NCBI RefSeq assembly: GCF_001042905.1
Contig: NZ_JYLB01000002.1
Span: forward strand, 744,001 to 808,000
Reading direction: 5' to 3'
Length of the DNA stretch: 64,000 bases
Source: Pseudomonas lini
Lineage (GTDB): Bacteria; Pseudomonadota; Gammaproteobacteria; Pseudomonadales; Pseudomonadaceae
A program made the translations under genes and the position numbers. The notes under the pieces were generated by a model. That model searched no databases. It was not told the DNA's origin and saw only the letters and a list, made by a program, of their open reading frames with translations. Position 1 is the first letter of the stretch. Every line of letters starts with the position of its first letter. Below are positions 8,905 through 19,200 of the stretch, in pieces.

Positions 8905-10113
8905 ATGACATCAATGTGGCGTACATGCGGTTGGGTTCTGTTGGGGAGTGCGCTGATTCTGGCGTTGTCCCTGGGTGTGCGACACGGCTTCGGGCTGTTT
9001 CTGGCGCCCATGAGTGCCGAGTTCGGCTGGGGCCGCGAAGTGTTTGCCTTCGCCATCGCTTTGCAGAACCTGATCTGGGGCCTGGCGCAGCCGTTCACCG
9101 GTGCCCTTGCCGACCGCTTTGGCGCCGCGAAGGTGGTGTTGATTGGTGGTGTTCTGTACGCCTTGGGTCTGGTGTTCATGGGATTGTCCGATTCTGCGGT
9201 GACCTTGTCCTTGAGCGCCGGGCTGTTGATCGGCATCGGCCTGTCCGGCACCTCGTTCTCGGTGATCCTCGGCGTGGTCGGCCGGGCCGTGCCGCCGGAA
9301 AAACGCAGCATGGGCATGGGGATCGCCAGCGCCGCCGGTTCTTTCGGTCAATTCGCCATGTTGCCCGGCACGCTGGGGCTGATCGGCTGGCTTGGCTGGT
9401 CTGCGGCATTGTTGGTGTTGGGCCTGGTGGTGGCGCTGATCGTGCCACTGGTGAGCATGCTCAAGGACAAGCCGCTGCCGGTCCTCGGGCACGAGCAAAC
9501 CCTCTCTGAAGCATTACACGAGGCCTGTTCCCATTCAGGATTCTGGCTGTTGGCGTTCGGCTTTTTTGTCTGCGGTTTTCAGGTGGTGTTCATCGGCGTG
9601 CACTTGCCGGCCTATCTGGTGGACCAACACTTGCCAGCCTCTGTCGGCACCACGGTGCTGGCGCTGATCGGGTTGTTCAATATCTTCGGTACTTATACGG
9701 CTGGCTGGCTTGGCGGGCGGATGTCCAAGCCGCGTTTGCTCACCGGTCTGTATCTGTTGCGGGCGGTGGTGATTGTGCTGTTCCTCTGGGCACCAGTCAC
9801 TCAGGTCACGGCTTATTTGTTCGGCATGGCCATGGGTTTTCTCTGGTTGTCGACGGTGCCCTTGACCAACGGCACGGTGGCGACCTTGTTCGGTGTACGA
9901 AATTTGTCCATGCTCGGTGGGATCGTTTTCCTCTTCCACCAGCTCGGCTCGTTCCTCGGCGGCTGGTTGGGTGGGGTGGTGTATGACCGAACCGGGAGTT
10001 ACGACTTGATCTGGCAGGTGGCGATTCTCTTGAGTCTGGTGGCCGCAGCCCTGAACTGGCCGGTGCGCGAGCAGCCGGTGGCGCGTCTGCAAACCCGGAT
10101 GAGTGCAGCATGA
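8905..10113 (+). CDS. MFS transporter (CynX/NimT-like or oxalate/formate antiporter-like)
   Basis: 402 residues, about 12 hydrophobic segments. The first cytoplasmic loop motif is ALADRFGAAKV, and the start of TM1 reads LSLGVRHGFGLFLAPMS, common in this MFS branch. ATG 8905 was chosen because it follows CCGGAGAAC; an in-frame codon at 8860 would put the operator inside the gene. The substrate is unknown. Regulation by the upstream MarR protein is strongly suggested by the shared palindrome. It overlaps a tiny membrane-peptide gene by 4 bases. Confidence 0.88.
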   Translation: MTSMWRTCGWVLLGSALILALSLGVRHGFGLFLAPMSAEFGWGREVFAFAIALQNLIWGLAQPFTGALADRFGAAKVVLIGGVLYALGLVFMGLSDSAVTLSLSAGLLIGIGLSGTSFSVILGVVGRAVPPEKRSMGMGIASAAGSFGQFAMLPGTLGLIGWLGWSAALLVLGLVVALIVPLVSMLKDKPLPVLGHEQTLSEALHEACSHSGFWLLAFGFFVCGFQVVFIGVHLPAYLVDQHLPASVGTTVLALIGLFNIFGTYTAGWLGGRMSKPRLLTGLYLLRAVVIVLFLWAPVTQVTAYLFGMAMGFLWLSTVPLTNGTVATLFGVRNLSMLGGIVFLFHQLGSFLGGWLGGVVYDRTGSYDLIWQVAILLSLVAAALNWPVREQPVARLQTRMSAA

Positions 10114-10232
10114 ACAGTCTCTGGCCGCGGATGGCTGTAATCGCCATCGGCTTACTGCTGCTGGCTCTGGCGTGGTGGGGCTGGCGTCAGGGTGGCCTGG
10201 CATTGATGCAGTTGGGCATGGGTGCTTGCTAG
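10110..10232 (+). CDS. 40-residue membrane peptide, unknown function
   Basis: ATGA overlap with the MFS stop. The peptide starts MNSLWPRMAVIAIG, has one strongly hydrophobic segment (about residues 8-25, rich in Leu, Ala, Trp), then WRQGGLALMQLGMG and a C-terminal Cys. Coupling and size suggest a small accessory subunit or stabiliser of the transporter, but this is inference; no function is recognised. Confidence 0.6.
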   Translation: MNSLWPRMAVIAIGLLLLALAWWGWRQGGLALMQLGMGAC

Positions 10233-10288
10233 CGAGCGCCGAAGGCGAGTAATTTCGTTTCCTGACGATTGTTCAAGGATGCACTGAC

Positions 10289-10840
10289 ATGCTGATGCGC
10301 TGGCTTGCAGTTCCCGCGTTGTTGATGGTTTTTACCGGATTGGCCCAGGCGGCAGAATGCCCGGAATTGTTACAAGGCTCATTGCCCAAGCTGCGTGCCA
10401 AGGAATCCATCGATCTGTGCCAGCGATTCGCCGGCAAGCCGCTGGTGGTGGTCAATACCGCGAGCTTCTGTGGCTTCGCCCCGCAGTTCAAAGGCCTTGA
10501 GGCGCTGTATCAGCGTTACAAGGATCAAGGGCTTGAGGTGGTTGGTGTTCCGTCCAATGATTTCAAACAAGAGTCTAAAGATGGCGCAGAGACTGCCAAG
10601 GTCTGTTACGTGAACTACGGCGTGACCTTCACCATGACCGAGCCACAGAAAGTCCGCGGCGATGATGCAACGCATTTGTTCAAGGTTCTCGCTGAACAAA
10701 GCAGTTCACCGAAGTGGAATTTCTACAAGTACGTGGTCGATCGCCAGGGCAAGGTGATCGCCAATTTCTCCAGCCTGACCAAGCCGGATAATCCCGAGTT
10801 CATCGAGGCGGTGGAGAAAGCCCTGGCTTCGAAACCCTGA
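10289..10840 (+). CDS. glutathione peroxidase family protein, exported
   Basis: 183 residues. A signal peptide (residues 1-21, ending LAQA) places it in the periplasm. Thiol peroxidase of the GPx fold: peroxidatic Cys61 in NTASFCGF, the tetrad partners Gln94 (KQES), Trp143 and Asn144 (PKWNFYKY), and a probable resolving Cys106 ([11 protein letters not shown]). All four catalytic positions are present, so it should reduce peroxides, probably with thioredoxin-like donors rather than glutathione (family knowledge). It stands alone and converges on fadL. Confidence 0.92.
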   Translation: MLMRWLAVPALLMVFTGLAQAAECPELLQGSLPKLRAKESIDLCQRFAGKPLVVVNTASFCGFAPQFKGLEALYQRYKDQGLEVVGVPSNDFKQESKDGAETAKVCYVNYGVTFTMTEPQKVRGDDATHLFKVLAEQSSSPKWNFYKYVVDRQGKVIANFSSLTKPDNPEFIEAVEKALASKP

Positions 10841-10852
10841 TCGACGCGCACT

Positions 10853-10890
10853 AAAAAGCCCCGCCTCTGGATAAGAGTGCGGGGCTTTTT
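10853..10890. terminator. bidirectional terminator between gpx and fadL-type gene
   Basis: AAAAAGCCCCGC, a 14-base loop, GCGGGGCTTTTT. T-runs occur on both strands, fitting the convergent genes on either side. Confidence 0.9.
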
Positions 10891-10929
10891 CAATTCAGGT
10901 GGCGAGGTAGTCAAGCTCGCCGTGAATCA

Positions 10930-12198
10930 TCAGAAACGGTAGGTTGCGCCAACACCGAAACCGTTCGCCCAGTTTTCATACTTGGCGTTGTAGGTCTGGC
11001 GTCCGTTGCTGTTGTTGACCTTGACCGACTCTTCGCGCAGGTACGAGTACGCCACGTCGATGGTCAGGTCGTCGGTCGGGCTCCAGCCAGCGCCAAGGCT
11101 GAAAATCTTGCGATCGCCAGTCGGAATGCGTGGGGAACGGTCTTCGTTGTTGGTTGGTGCCTGGTCGACGGACAGACCGGTACGCAGGACCCATTGTTTG
11201 TTCAACTGGTACGAAGCGCCGATGGCGTGAGCCCAGGTGTCATGCCAGTTCTGTTCTTCAGTGATGGTGCCAAACCGACTGTTCAGAGCAGCAGGAACGC
11301 CACTGTTCTCAACGGAGATTTCTTTCAGGCGGCTCCAGCGAGTCCAGGTGCTGCCTGCGTAGAGAGTCCATTTGTCGTCCAGCTGGTGAGTAACCGAGAA
11401 GTCGACCGACTCAGGCGTGGTGATGTCCAGCGAAGCGTCGTACTTCTGGCTCGGGTTCTGGCCAAGGGCCCCCAGGAGGTTGTAGTTGACCTTGGTGTCG
11501 CCCTCGAGCTTGTACTTCACTTTCGAGTGGTAGGTCAGGCCGACGCGAGTGCTGTCGGTGGCTTGAACCATGATGCCGATGTTGTAACCCAGCGCGGTGT
11601 CGTCACCCTTGATCTTGACGTTGCCGTCCGCTGCGCGAGGGTTCAGCGACAGATTCGATTCCAAGGTGCCGTCAATGCGGTTGATGGTCGGACCGAAACC
11701 GATCGACACCTTGTCGTTGAAGGCATAGCTGACGGTTGGCTGCAGGGTTACGATTTTTACTTCGCTCTTGCTGCCGAAGTATTTGCCGGCGAAGCCGTTC
11801 TCGTAGTCGGTCACCAGGCCGAATGGAGCGTAGACGCCGAAACCGAACGCCCAGTGGTCATCGATTGGCTTTACGTAGTAGCCCATGGGCACGCCCATGA
11901 AAGGGACCATGTCACCTTTGTTGGTGCCACTATTCGGGCTGGAGCTCGCATCACTGATATCAGCGTGCGCGTCGATAAATGCAACACCACCGGTCACTTG
12001 TTCGCGCTTGAGGCGAGACATGCCGGCAGGGTTACCAAAAACGGTGGATGCGTCGTCGGCAGAAGAAGATCGCCCGGCAAAACCAGTTCCCATCCCGCTG
12101 ATGCTTTGTTCGTTAAGGGCAAAGCCACTTGCGAAGATCTGGGTGGATGCCAAGGCAGCGGCGAGGCTAAGGGTGGTTTTGAGCATTACTTTTTTCAT
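10930..12198 (-). CDS. fadL: FadL-type outer membrane long-chain fatty acid transporter
   Basis: 422 residues. The signal peptide ends near IFASG. The mature N-terminus FALNEQSISGMGTGFAG and NPAGMSRL are hallmarks of the FadL/OMPP1 14-strand barrel, and the C-terminus ends in phenylalanine (GVGATYRF), the outer-membrane assembly signal. It imports hydrophobic substrates such as fatty acids. The ATG is preceded by AGGAGTTCTAATA. Exact substrate is uncertain since Pseudomonas strains carry several FadL paralogues. Confidence 0.92.
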   Translation of the reverse strand: MKKVMLKTTLSLAAALASTQIFASGFALNEQSISGMGTGFAGRSSSADDASTVFGNPAGMSRLKREQVTGGVAFIDAHADISDASSSPNSGTNKGDMVPFMGVPMGYYVKPIDDHWAFGFGVYAPFGLVTDYENGFAGKYFGSKSEVKIVTLQPTVSYAFNDKVSIGFGPTINRIDGTLESNLSLNPRAADGNVKIKGDDTALGYNIGIMVQATDSTRVGLTYHSKVKYKLEGDTKVNYNLLGALGQNPSQKYDASLDITTPESVDFSVTHQLDDKWTLYAGSTWTRWSRLKEISVENSGVPAALNSRFGTITEEQNWHDTWAHAIGASYQLNKQWVLRTGLSVDQAPTNNEDRSPRIPTGDRKIFSLGAGWSPTDDLTIDVAYSYLREESVKVNNSNGRQTYNAKYENWANGFGVGATYRF

Positions 12199-12344
12199 TA
12201 TTAGAACTCCTGGTGATCACCGGGGCGAAAATTACCAACATTTTCGTCCGGGCGCTATAGCCTGTAACGCTTGATTTAGAGCGGTTTTGTAGGACAATCC
12301 GACCAAAATCGCGACAAGTTGTGCGATCTTCGGAAACGGGTGGT

Positions 12345-12827
12345 TCAGCAGGCGACCTGATTCAACGATGAAACACAGGTTTGCCAGGCGTAGGTGAAAT
12401 CTCGCAAACGACCTTGGGGCTGGAAAGTCTGGCGCCAGATTCGGGCCATTCCCAACAGGTCGTCGGAGGCGGGGAGGGGAGTGTTCTGTTCTTCTACCAG
12501 CAACCAGGCGATGGCTGTGGCGTAACGCAGGTTGACGGTCAATTCCAGGTGCGGCCCGCTAAGAAAAGCATGTTGGCTGGCCAGGCCGCGGACCAGGCTC
12601 GCCCGATCCGGGTCCAGGGCCAAATAGTGATCCCATAGGGCTTGGTGGCGAGGCTCGGCGATTCGGTACAGGCCGTGTCCACGGCGGTCATGCAAGGCTG
12701 ACCCAAGGGCTGACTGACTGGCGGCAATGCCCAGCAGCAGGGATTCGGCAGTTGCGCTATGGCGTCCGAGGTAGATCAATGTCGGACGGATCACATAACG
12801 GCACAGTTCGCTGGCAGCGATACCCAT
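12345..12827 (-). CDS. conserved hypothetical protein
   Basis: 160 residues, starting MGIAASELCRYVIRPTLIYL, no signal peptide. The sequence LLLGIAASQSALGSALHDRR resembles conserved Pseudomonas proteins of unknown function; no catalytic motif is evident. It is mostly helical by composition, with a hydrophobic central region (LELTVNLRYATAIAWLLVEE). It stands alone between fadL and a small protein gene. Function unknown. Confidence 0.75.
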   Translation of the reverse strand: MGIAASELCRYVIRPTLIYLGRHSATAESLLLGIAASQSALGSALHDRRGHGLYRIAEPRHQALWDHYLALDPDRASLVRGLASQHAFLSGPHLELTVNLRYATAIAWLLVEEQNTPLPASDDLLGMARIWRQTFQPQGRLRDFTYAWQTCVSSLNQVAC

Positions 12828-13045
12828 AAAGCCCTCGAAACATGAAGTGGTCGGCGATACCTGAAGGGCCTTGGCAGCTATGGATCGAATCAGGCTCGCC
12901 GGAAGCGGATCAAGCCGCTTGAGTTGAAGTGTAGTGTCATTATTTCGCTGTAAAGGACTGTTTTTAAAATATTTCTGGCTTCGAGTTATAACCGTTATAT
13001 CGGTTGGTGCTTAGCCGTAGGCCACGAAATGAGAAATATCGGGCA

Positions 13046-13073
13046 ATAAAAAGCCCCGCTTTTCAGCAGGGCT
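13046..13073 (-). terminator. terminator for the small gene at 13101
   Basis: On the minus strand: AGCCCTGCT, GAAA-type loop, AGCGGGGCT followed by TTTTT. One mismatch in the stem. Confidence 0.8.
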
Positions 13074-13100
13074 TCTGAGGTTTTCAGCCTTTCTGGCGTC

Positions 13101-13325
13101 TCAGGCAATCAGTGCCTGGCGAGTACGCTCGATCACAGCCTGCAGCGGTTCTGCGCTGGAGTATTGATCCGGGTACAGGCGTTCGCTGTGACGAGCGATG
13201 CCGTGTTCGTTGACCAGAGTGAAGCTGAAGCAGCCTTTGCGAGCGGCCATGATCAGGCAGTTCATTGGAGCAAAAGCGTTGGTTAGGGTGCGAATGGCAT
13301 CCTGAGTGTGGATTTGAGTAGACAT
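13101..13325 (-). CDS. small conserved hypothetical protein (74 aa)
   Basis: ATG 13325 (MSTQIHTQDAIRTLTNAF) is the likely start; the frame is open further upstream but that stretch reads unlike protein. It has a short helix, then IMAARKGCFSFTLVNEHGIA, an alternating beta-like pattern, and ends ERTRQALIA. No domain recognised. It has its own terminator, so it is probably transcribed alone. Confidence 0.7.
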   Translation of the reverse strand: MSTQIHTQDAIRTLTNAFAPMNCLIMAARKGCFSFTLVNEHGIARHSERLYPDQYSSAEPLQAVIERTRQALIA

Positions 13326-14308
13326 AATTGGTGTTCCTACAAGCGACACGGATAAGAACCGTGCAAAGTTAAAACGTTCCAGTGACGACGACCACCATTG
13401 GTCGAACGAAGAACCCGACTGGAACAAAGCAGCCAGTTTGAAGCGCTGATAAGTTGGCGCGCTTGGGCTGGCAGGTAGGTACTTAGGAGGGCAGGCAACA
13501 CATCAAGGGCAAAGGTTCTGGGCCCGGGGTGAAGATCCTGATCAATTTGCAGGCTGGTTCGGTCAGAGTAAGTGAGCTTGGCAACACCCTTTGCTTTCGA
13601 TTCAAAGGCTGTGTTGGTGCAAGATTTACCTGGAAACCATCGAGGTGGTCGATCCCATTTTATCGGTGGAGGCTTCTCTTAGGGAAGGCTGACCGGGGGA
13701 TTTGTTCGACCAGAATTGACTTTCAGCTTGGTACTAACGCCGCGGATACTAACGGATTGAACTGCCGAAGGGAAGCCTGTTTGTAAAAAGGCGCTGAATG
13801 CCTGTCGGCAAGTCTCGACTGAGCTGTCGAAAGAGCAGACCAGTGCCCCGCAATAGCCCAGAACCCGACCGTTGATCCGAGAGAAACGATCGAGTCAGGA
13901 TCGACCTGCGGCACGGGTTGCCCGGGTTTATCCCCAGGCCTTACCTAAAAACCGCGCCAAAAAAGCGCATCGATATAACCGCCTCGCAGGTACTTGTGCA
14001 CATAAGTTGCGCGAACTGTCATCCCACTGTCATCCTCGCCTCAATGGGAGTGGGTGCCTGTAATGAAAATTTAAGTCAATGAAAAACATCGCTTTTTTTT
14101 ACTGGTGAAAAAATCGTCAGTTTGACTGCGAGCCCCACCCCACACGGCTTTGCGCGAGTTCAAAGGCGGTTGTCCACTGAGTTATCCACAGCTTCTGTGG
14201 ATTGTCCCAAGCGCTTGCTCTAGGACGGGCGTGCAGGCTTTTTTCGACTTTACCTGTACGAAAAAAAGAGTAGAGTGGCGCGCCTTCCGATCTGCCCCAC
14301 AGTGCTTT
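13326..14308. other. about 980 bases without a supported gene
   Basis: Holds the upstream region of the 74-residue protein gene on the left and, on the right, the inverted DnaA-box-like pair before 14309. An open frame at 13529-13786 has no ribosome-binding site and atypical composition, so it is not called. No known RNA gene (6S, RNase P, tmRNA, SRP) was recognised here. The length is unusual for this compact genome. Confidence 0.6.
14182..14204. other. inverted DnaA-box-like pair
   Basis: TTATCCACA (14182-14190), a 5-base spacer, and TGTGGATTG (14196-14204). The first 9-mer is the consensus DnaA box and the second matches its inverse in 8 of 9 positions. The same layout recurs at 33190-33212. 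Confidence 0.6.
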
Positions 14309-14632
14309 ATGAAGTTTCGCTCAGTATCAGTCCCTGCTACCTCAACAACCCCCAGTGTTACCCCACCCAAGCGCTTTTCGATGCGCGTGGCTGAGTGGTT
14401 ACTCGACAGCCCGCGCCTGGGCGAAAACTCCAACGTCAAACACTTCGCCGGACGCTTGCTCAAGCAGCCTGCCCGGGAAGGCGTCGTGGCCGCGCAAAGC
14501 CGTCTCGGTCAGCTGATGTGCCGCGAATGCGGTAACGCCCGGGATCGCCGCATTGGCCAGGAGCTGTTGCGTCAGGCCGCGCGTGCGGGCGACCGACGCG
14601 CGCAACAGGAACTCGGCCTGAGCGAAGACTGA
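14309..14632 (+). CDS. small Sel1-like repeat protein
   Basis: 107 residues from ATG 14309 (MKFRSVSVPATST); the frame is open to 14150, but the DnaA-box-like pair lies in that extension. The body RLLKQPAREGVVAAQSRLGQ and LLRQAARAGDRRAQQELGL matches two degenerate Sel1/TPR-like helical repeats (A..GD..AQ..LG). A C-x-x-C (MCREC) occurs in the middle. Likely a protein-interaction module; partner unknown. It precedes rmuC by about 60 bases. Confidence 0.75.
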   Translation: MKFRSVSVPATSTTPSVTPPKRFSMRVAEWLLDSPRLGENSNVKHFAGRLLKQPAREGVVAAQSRLGQLMCRECGNARDRRIGQELLRQAARAGDRRAQQELGLSED

Positions 14633-14693
14633 GCTGTCCAAGACCTGACGCCTTGGTTAACCTTCACGCTTTATCGAATGGGCAGGAGTGGCT

Positions 14694-16172
14694 ATGGCGA
14701 TGGACTTGACCAGCGCATTGCTGGGTCTGGCGGGCGCTGGGCTGCCGTTACTGGTATTGGCCTGGCAACTTCAGCGTCGGGCGAGTGCGGGGCAGGCCGA
14801 GCTGGCGCTGCTGGAAGAGCGCCTTGCCATTGCCCAGCTGACGCAGGACGGCTTGAATGCTCAGCTTGACACCTGCCGTGATGAAATCGCTGACCTGAGC
14901 CAGGCCAATTCCGCCAAACAGGCCGACTTGGCTGCCGTGCGCCGTGAAGTCGAACTGCTCCAGATCGAACGCGACGATGCCCGCGACGCGGCCCACGCCT
15001 GGAACATCGAACGCGCCGGCAAAGAGGCTGAGTTGCGCCGCCTCGACGCGCAGGCGGCCTCCCTCAATGCCGAGCTGCGTGAGCAGCAGGAAAGCCATCA
15101 GCAGCGCCTCAACGACCTTCAAGGCTCGCGGGACGAACTGCGCGCGCAATTCGCCGAGCTGGCGGGCAAGATCTTCGACGAGCGTGAGCAGCGTTTTGCC
15201 GAAACCAGCCAGCAACGTTTGGGGCAGTTGCTCGATCCGTTGAAGGAACGTATCCAGTCGTTCGAAAAGCGCGTCGAGGAAAGCTATCAGGCTGAAGCCC
15301 GCGAGCGTTTTTCCCTGGCCAAGGAACTGGAACGGCTGCAACAACTGAACCTGCGCCTGAGCGACGAAGCCACAAACCTGACGCGCGCCTTGAAAGGACA
15401 GAAAACCCAAGGCAACTGGGGCGAACTGATTCTCGAGCGGGTGCTTGAGCACGCGGGGCTGGAGAAGGGGCGTGAGTACCAGACCCAGGTCAATCTCAAG
15501 GGGCCGGACGGCGAGCGTTTTCAGCCGGATGTGATTATTTACCTGCCCGGCGACAAGCAGGTCGTGGTCGATTCGAAGGTCAGCCTCACGGCCTATCAGC
15601 AATATGTGGCGGCCGAGGACGATGCCATCGGCCAGATCGCCATCAAGCAGCACGTACTGTCCCTGCGCAGTCACGTCAAAGGCTTGGCCGGCAAGGATTA
15701 CAAGCGGCTCGACGGCTTGCACAGTCTGGATTTCGTTCTGCTTTTCGTCCCGATCGAAGCGGCGTTTTCTGCGGCGTTGCAGGCTGAGCCGACGCTGTTT
15801 CAGGAGGCATTCGACCGCAATATCGTGATCGTCAGTCCAACCACGTTGCTGGCCACTTTGCGGGTCATCGATAGCTTGTGGAAGCAGGAGCGCCAGAGCC
15901 AGAACGCCCGGGAAATTGCCGAGCGCGCCGGTTGGCTGTACGACAAGTTCGTGTTGTTTATTCAGGATCTGGACGAGGTCGGCAATCGCTTGCAGCAACT
16001 GGACAAGGCCTACAGTTCTGCTCGCAATAAACTGACTGAAGGTCGCGGCAACCTGGTCAGTCGCAGCGAGCAGCTCAAGTTGCTCGGGGCGCGGGCCAGC
16101 AAGAGCTTGCCGGCGGATCTGCTGGAGCGGGCGATGACGGATGTTGATGGCTTGGCCGAGCTCCCCGAATAA
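14694..16172 (+). CDS. rmuC: DNA recombination protein RmuC
   Basis: 492 residues. N-terminal hydrophobic segment (about residues 5-25), then a long coiled coil (about 30-190, rich in Glu, Gln, Arg, Leu), then the RmuC core with GNWGELILERVLEHAGL, PDVIIYLPGDKQVVVDSKVS and LDFVLLFVPIEAAF, which resemble a restriction-endonuclease-like fold. It limits recombination at short inverted repeats in E. coli. ATG 14694 follows AGGAG at 5 bases; a GTG at 14688 is the alternative. Confidence 0.93.
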   Translation: MAMDLTSALLGLAGAGLPLLVLAWQLQRRASAGQAELALLEERLAIAQLTQDGLNAQLDTCRDEIADLSQANSAKQADLAAVRREVELLQIERDDARDAAHAWNIERAGKEAELRRLDAQAASLNAELREQQESHQQRLNDLQGSRDELRAQFAELAGKIFDEREQRFAETSQQRLGQLLDPLKERIQSFEKRVEESYQAEARERFSLAKELERLQQLNLRLSDEATNLTRALKGQKTQGNWGELILERVLEHAGLEKGREYQTQVNLKGPDGERFQPDVIIYLPGDKQVVVDSKVSLTAYQQYVAAEDDAIGQIAIKQHVLSLRSHVKGLAGKDYKRLDGLHSLDFVLLFVPIEAAFSAALQAEPTLFQEAFDRNIVIVSPTTLLATLRVIDSLWKQERQSQNAREIAERAGWLYDKFVLFIQDLDEVGNRLQQLDKAYSSARNKLTEGRGNLVSRSEQLKLLGARASKSLPADLLERAMTDVDGLAELPE

Positions 16173-16177
16173 AGAGC

Positions 16178-16260
16178 AAAAGATCGCAGCCTTCGGCAGC
16201 TCCTACATTGACCGCGTGGAAACCCGATCCTGTAGGAGCTGCCGAAGGCTGCGATCTTTT
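16178..16260. repeat. REP pair (second sequence class)
   Basis: GATCGCAGCCTTCGGCAGCT and its inverse GTAGGAGCTGCCGAAGGCTG around a 24-base spacer. It lies between rmuC and the convergent hybrid kinase gene. Confidence 0.85.
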
Positions 16261-16289
16261 CGAAGGCAACACAGACCTCAATCATCACC

Positions 16290-19200
16290 CTACAACGGCA
16301 AATGCCGACTCAACAACGCCCGCAACGCCGCAGGTTTCACTGGTTTGGCCAGGTAATCCAGGCCTGCTGCATGCACTTGGGCCACCGTCTCCGGCCGTCC
16401 ATCTGCACTGATCACCACCCCCGGCACCGGCTCGCCCAGTTGCGTGCGCAACCACGCCATCAATTCGGTCCCGGTCTCGCCATCGTCCAAGTGATAATCC
16501 ACCAGCGCCAATTGCGGACGCATCCCATCACCGAGCAGCGTCGCGCATTCCTCACGGTTGCGCGCGGTCCAGACCTGGCAACCCCAGCGCGTGAGCAAAC
16601 TGTTCATGCCGATCAGGATGCTGTCTTCGTTATCAATACACAGGACCTGCGCGCCGCTGAGCATATGGCCATTGAGTTCGGCAACGTTGGCCGGCGTCGC
16701 GGTTTGTACCCGAGCCAGCGGCACGCTGACACTGAACACGCTGCCGCGACCCGGCCAGGAACGCACGCGCAAGGTGTGACCCAATACGCGACACAGCCCA
16801 TCTGCAATCGCCAGACCCAAGCCCAGACCTTTCTCGGCTCGGGTCTGGTGGCTGTCGAGGCGTTTGAACTCTTCGAAAATCACCTGCAGTTTGTCTTCCG
16901 CAATGCCCGGTCCACGGTCCCAGACCTCCAGACACAGCTCACCATTGCGCCGCCGAACGCCGAGCAGCACCGGGCCTTTGGCGTAGCGGAAGGCATTGGT
17001 CAGGAAGTTCTGCAAAATCCTTCGCAGCAGTTTGATGTCACTGTCGACCCGTAGCGCGCTGCCCCGAACACGGAATTTCAGCCCCTGTTCCTGCGCCAGT
17101 GCCTTGAATTCGGCGCCCAGCGTATGGAATAAATCATTGAGTTCGAAGGGCTTGCGGTCAGGGTTGATCTTGCCGTTTTCCAGACGGGAAATGTCCAGCA
17201 GGTCGCTGATCAGGTCCTCGGCCGAGCGCAGTGAACTGTCCAGGTGATGAACCAGTTTCCGGGCTTCACTGGATAAACTGTCTTCCTGATGGGTGAGGGC
17301 TGCAGAGAACAGCCGCGCAGCATTCAGCGGTTGCATCAAGTCATGGCTGACGGCGGTCAGGAAACGGGTTTTCGACTGGTTGGCCGATTCTGCGGTGCCC
17401 TTGGCTTCGGTCAGGGCGACGTTGAGTTGCGACAGTTCGTGGGTCCGTTCGGTGACCCGTTGCTCAAGGCCCTCGTTCGCTTCGGTCAGCGCCTGCTCGG
17501 CCTCGCGGAACGCGGTGATGTCGGTGAAGCTCATGACGAAACCGCCACCGGGCATCGGGTTACCGATCAGCTCGATCACTCGACCATTGGGGAACAATCG
17601 CTCGGAGGTATGGGCGCGGCCCTGGCGCATCCAGTGCAAGCGGCGGGCGACGTGCACTTCCGCTTCGCCGGGCCCGCACAGACCGCGCTCGGCGTTGTAG
17701 CGAATGATGTCGGCAATCGGCCGGCCAACGCTGATCAAACCGTCGGGGTAGTTGAATAATTCAAGGTAGCGCCGGTTCCAGGCCACCAGTTTCAGCGACT
17801 GGTCGACCACGCTGATGCCCTGGGTGATGTTCTCGATGGCGCCTTGCAGCAGGGCACGGTTGAACTGCAGCACTTCCGAGGTTTCGTCGGCGATCCGCAC
17901 GACATCCTCGAGTTGCATTTCCCGACCTTCAATGGCGGCTTTTACCACCGCCCGGGTCGAAGATGCGCCGAGTACACCGGCCAGCAAGCGTTCGGTATGG
18001 GCGATCCATTCACCGTCGGCGTTCTGGGTCGGGTTGAAGCCTTTGCCCTGACGGTAGGCGAAACGGAGGAAACTCTGACGAGCCCGCTCCTCGCCGACAA
18101 AACGGGCGGCCAGTTGCTGCAAGTCGTTGATCTGTACCGCCAGCATCGAGCGGGCGTTGGGTCGGGCGCTGATCTCCTGGCCGATGAAGCGGCCGGCCTG
18201 CCAGTGCTCCGAAACCCGTGTGCGTGACAATAGCGAGACCCAGGTGAACAAGGTGAAGTTGCCCGCCAGGGACAGCACCACGCCTTGAGTCAGTGGCGTG
18301 ATCGGCAGGTTCAACGGGTTGCCTTGCAGCCAGGCCAGTCCCGGAAAACTGCTCAGGGGCAAACCGAGACTTTTGGCGGCGATCGGCAACACCAGGGTGT
18401 AGAACCAGAGGAAGGTCCCAGCGGCCAGCCCGGCGAACACCCCTCGACGGTTAGCCTGTTTCCAATACAGCGCGCCGAGCATGGCCGGGGCCAGTTGGGT
18501 CACGGCGGCGAAGGCGATCTGGCCGATGGTCGCCAGGCTCGCGGTGGAGCCCAGCAGTCGATAACTGACGTAGGCCAGCAGCAGAATGACCACGATGCTC
18601 ACCCGCCGCACCGAAAGCATCCACTGGCGGAACACTTCGAACGGCCGCTCGGCGTTGTTGCGCCGCAGCAACCACGGCAGCAGCAGGTCATTGGAAAGCA
18701 TGGTCGACAGCGCCACGCTGGCCACGATCACCATACCGGTCGCCGCCGAAGCACCGCCGATAAACGCCAGCATCGCCAAGGCAGGGTGAGATTCGGCCAG
18801 AGGCAGGCTGATGACGAATGAGTCCGGCAGCACTGAGCTGGGCAGCAACATCTGACCGGCCAGCGCGATCGGCACGACAAACAACGCCGCCAGCGCCAGA
18901 TAGGCCGGGAACACCCACTTGGCCAGGCGCAGATCCTGAGGGTCGATGTTTTCCACCACGGTCACGTGGAACTGCCGGGGCAGGCAGATGATCGCCATCA
19001 TCGCCACGCCGGTTTGCACCACCATGGACGGCCAGTTGATGGTTTCTTTCCAGTACTCTTCGAGGCGCGGGGCGAGCATGGCCTGGTCGAACAGGTCGTC
19101 GAAACCGTCATACAGGCCGTAGGTCACGAACGCGCCGACCGCGAGAAAAGCGAACAGTTTGACCAGTGATTCAAAGGCGATCGCCAACACCATGCCGCGG

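Noticed and set aside
13529..13786. 85-codon open frame in the 13.3-14.3 kb gap
   Set aside because: No ribosome-binding site, atypical composition, no family resemblance.
14748..15998. 416-codon open frame opposite rmuC
   Set aside because: Mirror of the RmuC coiled coil; low-complexity Leu/Gln/Phe composition.
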